DNA of 64,000 nt from NCBI RefSeq assembly GCF_003315595.1, contig NZ_QNQU01000004.1, positions 186,001 through 250,000 on the forward strand. Reading direction: 5' to 3'. The position numbers and the translations under genes are program-made. Each line of letters starts with the position of its first letter. Within the stretch, counting starts at the first letter, position 1. Below the pieces are notes generated by a model that was not told the origin of the DNA, ran no database searches, and saw nothing but the letters and a program-made list of their open reading frames with translations. This document shows, piece after piece, positions 8,149 to 16,670 of the stretch. This DNA is from Pedobacter miscanthi. Its GTDB lineage: Bacteria; Bacteroidota; Bacteroidia; Sphingobacteriales; Sphingobacteriaceae.

Positions 8149-9342
8149 ATGAATACTATTGACCAGTTCGACTTTAAAGACAAAAAAGCCCTGATCAGGG
8201 TTGATTTTAACGTGCCTTTGGATGATGAATTTAAAATTACCGACGATAAAAGAATCAGGGCTGCCTTACCAACCATTTCTAAAATCTTAAAAGATGGGGG
8301 TTCAGTTATTTTAATGTCGCACCTGGGCCGTCCGAAAGATGGACCAACTGATAAATATTCTCTAAAACATATTTTAACCGATTTATCTGCTTTAACAGGT
8401 GTTGAAGTAAAATTTGCTGATGATTGTATCGGCGAAAGTGCAGTAAAACAAGCTGCAGATTTAAAACCGGGCGAAATCTTATTGTTAGAGAACCTTCGTT
8501 TCTACAAAGAAGAAGAAAAAGGGGATGTTGCCTTTGCCGAAAAATTATCAAAATTAGGTGATGTTTACGTAAACGACGCCTTCGGTACAGCACACCGTGC
8601 GCATGCGTCAACTTCAATTATTGCACAGTTTTTCCCGAACGCAAAATACTTCGGTTATTTAATGGCTTCAGAAGTAGAAAATGCAGAGAAAATTCTGAAC
8701 CACGCAGAAAGACCTTTTACGGCCATTATGGGTGGTGCAAAAGTATCTGATAAAATTCTTTTGATCGAGAAATTATTAGAAAAAGTTGATAACCTGATTA
8801 TTGGTGGCGGTATGGCTTATACTTTTGCCAAAGCACAGGGCGGTGAAATCGGTACTTCATTATTAGAGGCAGATAAACAGGAACTTTCTTTAGAACTGAT
8901 TGAAAAAGCAAAAGCCAAAGGTGTAAACCTGATTTTGCCTGTTGATACCGTAATTGCAGATCGTTTTGCAAACGATGCAGATAAAAAAGACGTTACTTCT
9001 GGTCAGATTCCTGCAGATTGGATGGGACTTGATATCGGCCCTAAATCTGTTGCTTTATTTCAGGATGTAATTAAAAACTCTAAAACTTTATTGTGGAACG
9101 GTCCGATGGGTGTTTTCGAAATGGAAAGCTTCCAGGTAGGTACCAAGGCAGTTGCTGATGCAGTTGTAGCAGCCACCAAAGATAACGGTGCATTTTCATT
9201 AATCGGTGGTGGCGATTCGGCCGCTGCGATTGCTAAATTCGGTTTAGAAGATGAAGTAAGCTACGTTTCTACAGGTGGTGGTGCTTTACTCGAATATATG
9301 GAAGGTAAAGAATTACCGGGTGTTAAAGCGATTAACGGCTAA
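8149..9342 (+). CDS. pgk: Phosphoglycerate kinase
   Basis: The 397-residue length is normal for the bacterial enzyme. The signature RVDFNVPLD (residues 17-25), the substrate-binding [18 protein letters not shown] and [18 protein letters not shown], the hinge region GGAKVSDK and the C-terminal nucleotide loop IGGGDSAAA are all present. It converts 1,3-bisphosphoglycerate and ADP to 3-phosphoglycerate and ATP in the cytosol. It follows a GNAT gene by 5 bases and is closed by a strong terminator at 9363. The codon choice is markedly AT-rich and regular, fitting a highly expressed gene. Confidence 0.98.
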   Translation: MNTIDQFDFKDKKALIRVDFNVPLDDEFKITDDKRIRAALPTISKILKDGGSVILMSHLGRPKDGPTDKYSLKHILTDLSALTGVEVKFADDCIGESAVKQAADLKPGEILLLENLRFYKEEEKGDVAFAEKLSKLGDVYVNDAFGTAHRAHASTSIIAQFFPNAKYFGYLMASEVENAEKILNHAERPFTAIMGGAKVSDKILLIEKLLEKVDNLIIGGGMAYTFAKAQGGEIGTSLLEADKQELSLELIEKAKAKGVNLILPVDTVIADRFANDADKKDVTSGQIPADWMGLDIGPKSVALFQDVIKNSKTLLWNGPMGVFEMESFQVGTKAVADAVVAATKDNGAFSLIGGGDSAAAIAKFGLEDEVSYVSTGGGALLEYMEGKELPGVKAING

Positions 9343-9362
9343 TCGGCAATCCTGATATTAAG

Positions 9363-9397
9363 AGCCCTTGCAGATCAAATTCTGTAAGGGCTTTTTT
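9363..9397 (+). terminator. Rho-independent terminator after pgk
   Basis: AGCCCTTGCAGA (9363-9374) pairs with TCTGTAAGGGCT (9381-9392) through one G-T wobble, with a 6-base loop, followed by a T run. Confidence 0.85.
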
Positions 9398-9539
9398 GTT
9401 TGTTAAATTCCCGGTTACCCATCTTGCAGGATACTTGCACCTGAGCAAAATAAGTTTTACCTTTCTTCACATTACCAGGCATTAAATTAATAATTGCTAT
9501 GGTTTAAAAACAATGAACTACCAATAAATAATTAAACCT

Positions 9540-10511
9540 ATGAGAAAAAAAGCCTTTTTGTTATGCCTGAGCTGTTTGCTGATAGCCGGTATAACTGAAA
9601 AAACATTTGCAGCAACAATGTCAAAAACTGATTACATCCTGCCAGTTGAGCCTAAGGACCTGATCGGCCGATGGGACATCACAGTCGATATAAATGGAAA
9701 ACCAGCACCCGCCTGGCTGGAAGTTAAACTTTCTGGCGTAAAAACATTGGTAGGCTATTTTGTATCTACTGCCGGAAGTGCACGTCCGGTTTCTGAAGTA
9801 AAATTTACTGACGGTAAATTTAAATTTGAAATTCCGCCACAATGGGAAAGCGGTACAGCAAATCTTATTATGGAGGGAAGTTTAACAGATGGCGGTATCC
9901 AGGGCACCATGACCGAATGCAATGGTAAACAATACAGCTGGAAAGGTATTAAGGCACCTTATCTAAAAAGAACAGCTGCAACAACATGGGACAAGCCGGT
10001 TAATCTTTTTAATGGCAAAGATCTTTCGGGTTGGAAAGCCAGCGGACAAAACCAATGGATCGTTAAAAATGGTATTTTAACCAGCCCAAAACCCGGATCA
10101 AACCTGGTTACTGACCAAAAGTATAATGATTTTAAACTTCATGTTGAATTTAAATATACAAAAGGAGGAAACAGCGGGATCTATTTAAGAGGCCGTTATG
10201 AAGTGCAGATTGAAGACAGCCCAAAAGATGCACACCCCAACAGCGTGTTGTTCGGTGGCGTTTATGGGTTTTTAACTCCAAACGAAATGGTAACTTTAGG
10301 TCCGGATGAATGGCAAACTTATGATATTACCCTAATTGGCCGTTTGGTAACCGTGGTAGCCAATGGTAAAACCATTATCAGTAACCAGGAAATCCCGGGT
10401 ATAACCGGAGGTGCATTGGATAGTAATGAAAGCGAACCTGGCCCGATTTACCTTCAGGGGGATCATGCGCCTATCGAATTCAGAAAAATTGTGATTACTC
10501 CCTCGAAATAA
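9540..10511 (+). CDS. Secreted DUF1080 (3-keto-disaccharide hydrolase-like) protein
   Basis: The 323-residue protein has a signal peptide (residues 1-25, ending near TFA). A beta-rich N-terminal domain of about 110 residues (DLIGRWDITVDINGKPAPAW) is followed by a DUF1080 domain from about residue 150. DUF1080 features are VNLFNGKDLSGWKASG, DFKLHVEFKYTKGGNSGIYLRG, YEVQIEDS and PIEFRKIVI near the end. The fold is concanavalin/LamG-like. Family members act on 3-keto-glycosides or bind sugars in the periplasm. The exact substrate cannot be told. The N-terminal domain is of a type often found with DUF1080 in Bacteroidota. Confidence 0.82.
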   Translation: MRKKAFLLCLSCLLIAGITEKTFAATMSKTDYILPVEPKDLIGRWDITVDINGKPAPAWLEVKLSGVKTLVGYFVSTAGSARPVSEVKFTDGKFKFEIPPQWESGTANLIMEGSLTDGGIQGTMTECNGKQYSWKGIKAPYLKRTAATTWDKPVNLFNGKDLSGWKASGQNQWIVKNGILTSPKPGSNLVTDQKYNDFKLHVEFKYTKGGNSGIYLRGRYEVQIEDSPKDAHPNSVLFGGVYGFLTPNEMVTLGPDEWQTYDITLIGRLVTVVANGKTIISNQEIPGITGGALDSNESEPGPIYLQGDHAPIEFRKIVITPSK

Positions 10512-10525
10512 TCGAATTGAACCTT

Positions 10526-10551
10526 GGTGTCAGGTGGTAACATCTGACACC
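10526..10551. terminator. Inverted repeat between convergent genes
   Basis: GGTGTCAG (10526-10533) and CTGACACC (10544-10551) form an 8-bp stem with a 10-base loop in the 51-base gap between the DUF1080 gene and the PepSY gene. There is no T run, so terminator activity is uncertain. The TGTCAG/CTGACACCTGA wording also resembles the low-complexity intergenic repeats elsewhere in the window. Confidence 0.4.
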
Positions 10552-10562
10552 TGAACTCCAAA

Positions 10563-12125
10563 CTAAAAAACTTTAAAGCCTGTATTCAACAGCAGCATGT
10601 AAACAGCTAAATAGCAAACCAAAAAGGCGGTTGATAATGCAAAATACCTGGTCACTTTGTGGCTGCCCTTTCTAAAAGGAAGTAAAAACAGAATATTAAA
10701 TATTTCAGATAATAAAGCACATATAAAATTCAGGCAGACCATTACACAACCAAATGCCACTACAAAAATGGCCGGTTGTATCACAATACCCGATGGAAGT
10801 CCGTATAATGCCCCCATTATAAAACTGACCGCAAGAATTATTCCGGCATATTTAAAACCCGATTTAAACTGTATAACAAAATACCTTCCCAGTTTAGGCA
10901 ATGGTGGTGTAATTTTAGCTGGTTTTAGTTCTTTTTCAGCTACAGGAATTTCTGGTTGCCCATCCAATACCAGTTGCTTCTTTTTTCCCTTTTTCTGTTT
11001 TTTATAACGTGGCCACCAGATAATAAAACCGGTGATAAATAATGCCAGAGGAATTAAGCCGGCAATGATGGCGATTACCTGTGTTGGCCTGCCTCCAAAG
11101 CTGCCGTAATGGATGGGGGTTAGCCAGCTGAGGTAAGCATTGCCTACGTTTGGAAAATCCTTGCGGCTATTAAGCAGTGTTTTACCTGTATATTGATCTA
11201 CAATCAACATTTCCCTTTTTCCAACCCTTGGCAGGTTTCCGCTTACCATATCGAGGCGATAAGTTCCCATTTTATCTGCAGGGAAGGCAATACCACCAAT
11301 ATAGGCATTTGGCATTTTCTCTTTTGCTGCGGCAGCAATGTCTTTTAGGGGCAGCGGAACAGCTTGTGCATGCCATGCCGATTTAGCTCCTAATAATTTT
11401 GCAACGCCCTGTGGCGATTTCCCGCTCAGTAAAAACAGAAAGGGGATAACCAATGTAGAAAAAGTAATGGAAAAGCCGGTTAAACTTAATATGGCCACAA
11501 TGGGAGAGGAGTAAAAGCCCAATGAGTTATGCCAGTCGTAATTCTGTCTTTTAAACGAACCACTAAACCTTACCGTAAGCACCGATTTTAGCTGTTTCCA
11601 TTTCTTTGGGATCCATAAACGCAGGCCCGAAATGGTTAAAATTAACAGGCAAAGTGATGCCAAACCGCAGATGTAACGGCCTGCAACGGGAATAAGCAAA
11701 GTTCGGTGCAGTTCGGTCACTACGCGGATAAAAGAACTGCTATAAATTCTTTTCCCACTTATTTTTCCATTATATGGATTGATAAAAGTTTGTTCGTTTG
11801 TTTTTAAATTGGTGATACTATATGCCTCGTTGGGGTTTTTCACCTCACCGAGAAACAGGTAATCTATTTTTAACTGTGGATTATTCTTTTTGATCAAGGG
11901 CACAATCTCCTCAACAGGCATCTTTTGTCTCTGGGCCACCACTTCAAAGAGTTGCGGATTCAGAGCCCGGTCAATTTCATCCTGAAAAACAAGAATGCTT
12001 CCCGTAAGACCAATAAAAGCTACAATTGCCCCGGCAATAATGCCAATATATAAATGCCATTTGCCAAACCATCTTTTCTGATGTTTTGCCCAGTTTAAAC
12101 TTTTAGAATTAGTGTCCGATTTCAT
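10563..12125 (-). CDS. PepSY-associated transmembrane protein (possible siderophore/iron reductase family)
   Basis: The 520-residue membrane protein starts with WFGKWHLYIGIIAGAIVAFIG and LTGSILVFQDEIDRAL, the usual first helix of PepSY-TM proteins. Conserved pieces follow: ELHRTLL and GRYICGLASL, RLWIPKKWK, and the second conserved helix WHNSLGFYSSPIVAILSLTG. The internal PepSY-like domain covers about residues 270-330. A further helix GLIPLALFITGFIIWWPRYKK follows, and an extra C-terminal hydrophobic block (about 410-520) lies beyond the core family. The family is often linked to ferric-siderophore reduction in the inner membrane. There is no TonB receptor next to it here, so that role is not supported by context. 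Confidence 0.8.
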   Translation of the reverse strand: MKSDTNSKSLNWAKHQKRWFGKWHLYIGIIAGAIVAFIGLTGSILVFQDEIDRALNPQLFEVVAQRQKMPVEEIVPLIKKNNPQLKIDYLFLGEVKNPNEAYSITNLKTNEQTFINPYNGKISGKRIYSSSFIRVVTELHRTLLIPVAGRYICGLASLCLLILTISGLRLWIPKKWKQLKSVLTVRFSGSFKRQNYDWHNSLGFYSSPIVAILSLTGFSITFSTLVIPFLFLLSGKSPQGVAKLLGAKSAWHAQAVPLPLKDIAAAAKEKMPNAYIGGIAFPADKMGTYRLDMVSGNLPRVGKREMLIVDQYTGKTLLNSRKDFPNVGNAYLSWLTPIHYGSFGGRPTQVIAIIAGLIPLALFITGFIIWWPRYKKQKKGKKKQLVLDGQPEIPVAEKELKPAKITPPLPKLGRYFVIQFKSGFKYAGIILAVSFIMGALYGLPSGIVIQPAIFVVAFGCVMVCLNFICALLSEIFNILFLLPFRKGSHKVTRYFALSTAFLVCYLAVYMLLLNTGFKVF

Positions 12126-12287
12126 TTTGGAGCGCAGTTAACCGCTATCTTAATTTGCAGGGTATTATACTACAAAGAAATCGTTTTATATGCATTGATG
12201 CAAATTATATTTAATAAGTCTAAATAAGTTGATGTCTATTTTGCGTTAAGTTTATTGAATCGCCCGGAAGTGATAATGTCCCAAAGG

Positions 12288-12347
12288 GTCGTCATCTCGA
12301 CTGAAACGAAGTGGAATGGAGAGATCTACCTCGATGTGGATCTCCTT
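12288..12347. repeat. REP-like dispersed repeat
   Basis: The stretch begins GTCATCTCGACTGAAACGA and runs into GGAGAGATC, 11 bases, then GATCTCC, so its right half can fold. A diverged copy of the same kind of element is found in reverse at 42714-42740. Such GTCATYYYGA...GAGATCT elements are, from memory, scattered in intergenic regions of many Bacteroidota. It lies in the 280-base gap behind the hexosaminidase gene and upstream of the PepSY gene, and contains no open frame of note. Confidence 0.55.
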
Positions 12348-12405
12348 ACAAAGTTACTGATGTAAAATAGGTGCAAGTTGCATTTCGTCCTTAATGACTT
12401 TAATT

Positions 12406-14445
12406 CTACCTCGGCTCAATCCCATTCAACCGATCGTAAGGGCTTAAATTATAAGTGAAATTTCCGTTACTATCTGTTCCGTTAATGCCTTTTACGCTTG
12501 CCCGTAAGGTATATTTTGCTTTCGGGTTATAGTTATTCAATTGTAAATGGTATAAAAAGCTTTTCGTTTTATGTGTTCCCCTAAATTTATCCGCAATTCC
12601 ATTATGCTCATCTTGTGCCACAACTTTTCCGTTTTCTAACAGCTCAACTTTTCTGATCTCCATAAAATTGGCACCATTGGTATAGTAAAAACCAGCAATG
12701 ATACGTCCGTTGGCGTAAGTTTTTTTGGTTACATCCCATTCTATGTTCTGGTAATCATTAGCCAGTTGTTCTGGTTTCCATTTACCCGTAATATATCCGC
12801 CGGGTTTGTAATAATCTATTTTTAGTGCTTCTAAACGGTTCCGGTTAATAAGCAAACGATCTTTGAAATTGTCGAAATTACGATTGTCCTTTGGTATCCA
12901 GCCTATTTCCGCAAGCGCCAAAAGCCTCGGAAAATTCTGAACGTTCATGTCTTTCAGTTCCTGGGTAATTGCCGTCCACTGGTTGCCCTGCACACCCAAT
13001 ACAAATTTCCCTTCTTCGGTGCTCAGTCCCGCTTCGGGTTCGTAATTGTAAACTTTTTCTACCGAATTGATATTGCCATACGCAAGATCGCTCATTGTAC
13101 CATCATTGCGGTCGGCCTGCGTAATGTCGAAATAAAACGGATCTGTAGGAGTAGCCACTGCATAAAAACCATTTTTAGCCGCGTCTGTAATGGCTTCATC
13201 GCCCAACCACGACATAATCGCGGTTTCTTTCGTCAGGTTTTTCTTATCGCTTAAAATATCATTCCAGCCAATCGGTTTTTTACCTTTTGCTTTTATAATG
13301 GCCGACACCCTGCTTGCAAAATAACTTTGCAGCTCATTGGTGTTTTTAAACGATTTCTCTTTCATAAAAGCCTGCACATGTGGTTCCTTTTCCCAAAGCA
13401 CATGGCGTACTTCATCACCGCCGAAGTGGATATATTCGGCTGGAAATAATTCGGCCAGTTCTGTAAATACATCATCTAAAAAGCTGTAAACCTTTTCATT
13501 GGTTGGATCTAAAGTGTTTGGTGTGAACTGGTTGCCCCAATGCGACCATGAATCTAAAAACGGGAATACATATTCGGGCTTACGGTTCTGGTTTACACCA
13601 AGTTCGGGATAGGCCAGGATAGTTGGCCACGAATGTCCGGGAACATCAATTTCAGGGATAATTTTAATATTTCTTGCTGTGGCATATTTAACCAGTTCGC
13701 GGATCTGATTTTGGGTATAAAAACCGCTTCTTTCGGCAGGTTGTTTTGAGCTTGCGTCAAAAACCGTAGTTTGCGGAGAGGTAAGTTTCGGATATTTTTT
13801 AATCTCAATCCGCCAGCCCTGATCGTCTGTTAAATGGAGGTGCATTACATTTAATTTATAAAGCGCCATCACATCCATATATTTCTTCATCACATCTACG
13901 CCATAAAAAGTGCGGCTCACATCCTGCATATATCCGCGCCAGCTGTAACGCGGTTTGTCGGTAATTTCACCACAGGGGATGCTCCAGTTTACTTTCTTTT
14001 TACCAATGGTCGTTTCAATATCTGCCGGAAATAATTGTCTTAAAGTTTGCGTAGCATTAAAAATCCCAGCTGCTGTTCTGGCATAAACACGAATGGATTG
14101 TGTGCTGATTTTTAATTGGTAACCTTCATTGCCTAAACTATTCAGTGTATCAGATGTGATAAAAAATATACCTTGCTTCTCCTGTTTTAGGGGTGCTGTT
14201 TTAAAATTAATGCCTGTACTGCCTTTTAATAGTTCAGTAAATACGCCAATGGGCACCTGGGCATCTTTGGTATAATAAAATGTTGTGGTTGGCTTAAGTT
14301 CGAACCTGCCATCGGCCCTGTTTATTGACAATGGCTTCGGGATTACATTATTTAGTAGGAGGTTGTCTTTATAAGTTTCCTGTGCATCACAGAGTGAACC
14401 GGCCATGGTTAATGCCAAAGAAATTTTTAAGAATCTGGTTATCAT
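12406..14445 (-). CDS. Beta-N-acetylhexosaminidase, GH20
   Basis: The 679-residue secreted enzyme has a signal peptide (residues 1-21, cleaved near CDAQ). A GH20b-type N-terminal domain follows (PKPLSINRADGRFEL to about 160). The catalytic TIM barrel starts at YSWRGYMQDVSRTFYG. Active-site motifs are HLHLTDDQGWRIEI (202-215), IPEIDVPGHS (263-272) and HFGGDEV with the catalytic Asp344-Glu345 pair. A C-terminal beta domain (about 540-679) ends the protein. It should release terminal GlcNAc or GalNAc from glycans by substrate-assisted catalysis, for example from chitin oligomers, glycoproteins or peptidoglycan fragments. It is divergent from mraZ across a 443-base region. Confidence 0.93.
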   Translation of the reverse strand: MITRFLKISLALTMAGSLCDAQETYKDNLLLNNVIPKPLSINRADGRFELKPTTTFYYTKDAQVPIGVFTELLKGSTGINFKTAPLKQEKQGIFFITSDTLNSLGNEGYQLKISTQSIRVYARTAAGIFNATQTLRQLFPADIETTIGKKKVNWSIPCGEITDKPRYSWRGYMQDVSRTFYGVDVMKKYMDVMALYKLNVMHLHLTDDQGWRIEIKKYPKLTSPQTTVFDASSKQPAERSGFYTQNQIRELVKYATARNIKIIPEIDVPGHSWPTILAYPELGVNQNRKPEYVFPFLDSWSHWGNQFTPNTLDPTNEKVYSFLDDVFTELAELFPAEYIHFGGDEVRHVLWEKEPHVQAFMKEKSFKNTNELQSYFASRVSAIIKAKGKKPIGWNDILSDKKNLTKETAIMSWLGDEAITDAAKNGFYAVATPTDPFYFDITQADRNDGTMSDLAYGNINSVEKVYNYEPEAGLSTEEGKFVLGVQGNQWTAITQELKDMNVQNFPRLLALAEIGWIPKDNRNFDNFKDRLLINRNRLEALKIDYYKPGGYITGKWKPEQLANDYQNIEWDVTKKTYANGRIIAGFYYTNGANFMEIRKVELLENGKVVAQDEHNGIADKFRGTHKTKSFLYHLQLNNYNPKAKYTLRASVKGINGTDSNGNFTYNLSPYDRLNGIEPR

Positions 14446-14596
14446 TGATGGATTTTGAGTTGGTTATTAATCCAAATTAGAGATAAACCATCGATTAAGA
14501 AAGACAAAAAAACGGTCAAACGTTTGCGTAATCATTCATGAATAATCAAAAATGCTTAACGCTCTTCTTTTTGTATGAGATTGGTTAAAGTTGAAG

Positions 14597-14623
14597 AAAA
14601 AGTGGGACAATCTCCCACTTTTT
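14597..14623. promoter_or_regulatory. Perfect 11-bp palindrome containing GTGGGA half-sites
   Basis: AAAAAGTGGGA (14597-14607), a 5-base spacer CAATC, and TCCCACTTTTT (14613-14623). It could be read as a bidirectional terminator, but it lies in a divergent intergenic region where none is expected. The half-site GTGGGA is like the known MraZ box of enterobacteria, so an operator is the more likely reading. Confidence 0.45.
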
Positions 14624-14819
14624 AAAGGCTATAAATGAGGACTTTTTGATGCAATTCTTAAAATTATGGGCGAAAATGGGCAGATGTGACACTTTATCCT
14701 GAATAATTTTTAATAGGCTTATTATCAGTGTTTAATGGTTTTTTAAGTATGCCGATACGTTTATTCTAAGTATATTGTGGGGCCATTTATGTAACAAAAA
14801 AGATGTGGAAAACTTTTTT

Positions 14820-14878
14820 GTGGTAAAAAGTGGTAAAAAGTGGTAGAACTCTTTACTTTTACACTAGATAAAAAGTGT
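14820..14878 (+). promoter_or_regulatory. MraZ-type operator repeats in front of mraZ
   Basis: Three direct 10-base units GTGGTAAAAA, GTGGTAAAAA, GTGGTAGAAC run from 14820 to 14849, and a further AAAGTGT lies at 14872-14878, ten bases before the ATG. AAAGTGG occurs at 14827 and 14837. MraZ is known to bind short GTG-containing direct repeats at about 10-base spacing before its own operon (TGGGN in E. coli, AAAGTGK in mollicutes, from memory). The repeats sit just upstream of a -7-like box. Confidence 0.7.
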
Positions 14879-14888
14879 AGATACCACT

Positions 14889-15356
14889 ATGACCCAACTT
14901 TTAGGAGAATTCGATTGTAAACTTGACGCAAAGGGCCGCCTTATGGTACCTGCTGCGCTTAAGAAACAATTGCCTAATGCCGAGAATGATGGGCTCATTA
15001 TTAACCGTGGTTTCGAAAAAAACCTGGTGATCTATCCAAAACAAGTTTGGGATGCCGTTGTGGCTGATCTTGCCAAGCTTAATATCTACGATCAGGAAAA
15101 CCGTGCCTTTGTTAGGGCTTTTACCCGTGGCGCAACCGAGCTTTCGCTTGATGCTGCCGGTCGTGTGCTTTTGCCAAAATCGCTGGTAGAGTATGCGGGT
15201 ATCGGTAGCGATCTGGTGCTGGCTTGTCAGTTAGATCGTATTGAGGTGTGGGATAAAAAATCTTACGAAGATATTTTTGATGATGTTCCGGCCAATTTTG
15301 CAAGTCTTGCCCAAAAAGTAATGGGCGATAAGAAAGGAGGCGCGGATGGCGAATAA
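14889..15356 (+). CDS. mraZ: Transcriptional regulator MraZ
   Basis: The 155-residue protein contains two AbrB-like SpoVT halves: LGEFDCKLDAKGRLMVPAAL near the start and ATELSLDAAGRVLLPKSL around residues 80-97, both carrying the DxxGR motif. It is the first gene of the dcw cluster and binds DNA to regulate it. The tandem GTGGTAAAAA repeats directly upstream are the likely autoregulatory sites. Its 3' end overlaps the rsmH start by 11 bases, so the two are translationally coupled. Confidence 0.96.
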   Translation: MTQLLGEFDCKLDAKGRLMVPAALKKQLPNAENDGLIINRGFEKNLVIYPKQVWDAVVADLAKLNIYDQENRAFVRAFTRGATELSLDAAGRVLLPKSLVEYAGIGSDLVLACQLDRIEVWDKKSYEDIFDDVPANFASLAQKVMGDKKGGADGE

Positions 15357-16251
15357 TTACCATGTTCCGGTAATGTTACAACCTTGTATTGATGGTTTAA
15401 ATATTAAACCTGATGGGGTGTATGTGGATGTTACTTTTGGTGGCGGTGGTCATTCGAAAGAAATTTTAAAACATCTCGGTCCTAAAGGCAAACTGATTGC
15501 TTTTGATCAGGACCCTGATGCGCAGGCCAATATCCCGGCTGATGACCGTTTTGTTTTTATCGATCAGAATTTTGGTTTCTTAAAAAATAACCTCCGTTTA
15601 AAAGGTTTCAGGCAGGTAGATGGTATCCTGGCTGATCTTGGTGTTTCTTCGCATCAGTTCGATGTGCCGCAACGTGGTTTTTCCATCCGTCATAACGCTG
15701 ATCTCGATATGCGTATGGATCAGCACCGCGATTTAACTGCTGCAGAAATATTAAATACATACACGGAAGATAAACTGCATAAAATCTTTGGGATTTATGG
15801 TGAGGTAAAAAATGCAAAGTCATTGGCGCGTGCCATTGTTACTTCGCGTTTGGAGAAGCCTTTTACCGATATCGACAGTTTAAAATCGGCTATTGCAGCT
15901 TATACCCCGAAAGGAAAAGAGAATAAATACCTGGCGCAGGTTTTCCAGGCGTTGCGTATCGAGGTGAATGCTGAAATCCAGGTGCTGGAAGATTTTTTAC
16001 AACAAGCCGCTGAGGTATTAAAACCGGGTGGTCATTTGGTGGTGATGTCTTACCACTCATTGGAAGACAGGCCGGTAAAAAACTTTATGGCTAAAGGTAA
16101 GTTTCAGGGTGAAGTGGAAAAGGATTTTTTTGGGAACCAGCAAAAACCATTTAATGTAATTACACGCAAAGCGATTATTGCCACTGATGAGGAAATTGCC
16201 CAAAACAACCGGGCCCGCAGTGCGAAACTTAGAATTGCAGAAAAGATATGA
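15346..16251 (+). CDS. rsmH: 16S rRNA (cytosine-1402-N4)-methyltransferase
   Basis: The 301-residue methyltransferase carries the SAM-binding motif VDVTFGGGGHS (about residues 26-36), then DQDPDAQ, ILADLGVSSHQFD, RGFSIRHNADLDMRMD and the C-terminal VMSYHSLEDRPVKNF. It modifies C1402 of 16S rRNA. The start at ATG 15346 is preceded by AAAGGAGG with a 5-base gap, an unusually good Shine-Dalgarno match for this phylum, although the same bases also code for the end of MraZ. The gene ends in ATGA, shared with the next start. Confidence 0.97.
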   Translation: MANNYHVPVMLQPCIDGLNIKPDGVYVDVTFGGGGHSKEILKHLGPKGKLIAFDQDPDAQANIPADDRFVFIDQNFGFLKNNLRLKGFRQVDGILADLGVSSHQFDVPQRGFSIRHNADLDMRMDQHRDLTAAEILNTYTEDKLHKIFGIYGEVKNAKSLARAIVTSRLEKPFTDIDSLKSAIAAYTPKGKENKYLAQVFQALRIEVNAEIQVLEDFLQQAAEVLKPGGHLVVMSYHSLEDRPVKNFMAKGKFQGEVEKDFFGNQQKPFNVITRKAIIATDEEIAQNNRARSAKLRIAEKI

Positions 16252-16670
16252 ACAGGTTTAGGGAAGAGATAGAGGAAGAAGAGATTGGGCCCGAACCAGA
16301 GCTTAAGGCTACGCCCAAACGGCCAAAAACTGCTGAAGAGAAAATGGATAGCAATTCATTTATCAGTAAGCTTTTTAATGATGGATTAGTAACTAAAGAG
16401 GCGGCAACTGATGCTCTGCCTTATTTGTGTTTTTTGGCCCTTTTAGGAATGGTATACATTGCTAACAGCCATTTTGCGGTAAACAATGTTCGCCGCATTG
16501 ATAAATTAAATAAAGAAGTAAAAGAATTACGATGGGAGTATAAATCGTTAAAGGCCGACCTGATGTTTAAGAGTAAATTGACAGAGGTTGCCAAAAAGGT
16601 TGATACCCTTGGAATAAAAGAACTGATTGAACCACCAAAAAAAATAATTGTTAAAAGCGATGAATATTAG
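16248..16670 (+). CDS. FtsL-like divisome protein
   Basis: This 140-residue bitopic protein has an acidic and basic cytoplasmic N-terminus of about 60 residues. One membrane helix (ALPYLCFLALLGMVYIA, about 55-75) is followed by a periplasmic coiled-coil-like stretch (IDKLNKEVKELRWEYKSLKADLM). Its position between rsmH and ftsI, size and topology match FtsL, which bridges FtsQ/FtsB and FtsW/FtsI. Sequence similarity in this family is low, so the call rests on layout. It overlaps rsmH by 4 bases and ftsI by 11. The 60-residue cytoplasmic part is longer than in E. coli FtsL. Confidence 0.8.
   Translation: MNRFREEIEEEEIGPEPELKATPKRPKTAEEKMDSNSFISKLFNDGLVTKEAATDALPYLCFLALLGMVYIANSHFAVNNVRRIDKLNKEVKELRWEYKSLKADLMFKSKLTEVAKKVDTLGIKELIEPPKKIIVKSDEY

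Larger units (their letters stand above)
14446..14888. other. Divergent regulatory region between the GH20 gene and mraZ
   Basis: The region contains no gene. It holds a perfect palindrome (14597-14623), a TGTGGAAAA 9-mer (14804-14812) and the tandem GTGGTAAAAA repeats plus a -7-like TACTTTTA (14854-14861) in front of mraZ. The first 150 bases next to the hexosaminidase start show nothing clear. Confidence 0.6.

Noticed and set aside
14597..14623. Terminator for the GH20 gene or mraZ
   Set aside because: Both genes are transcribed away from this point, so no transcript is expected to end here; kept as a possible operator instead.
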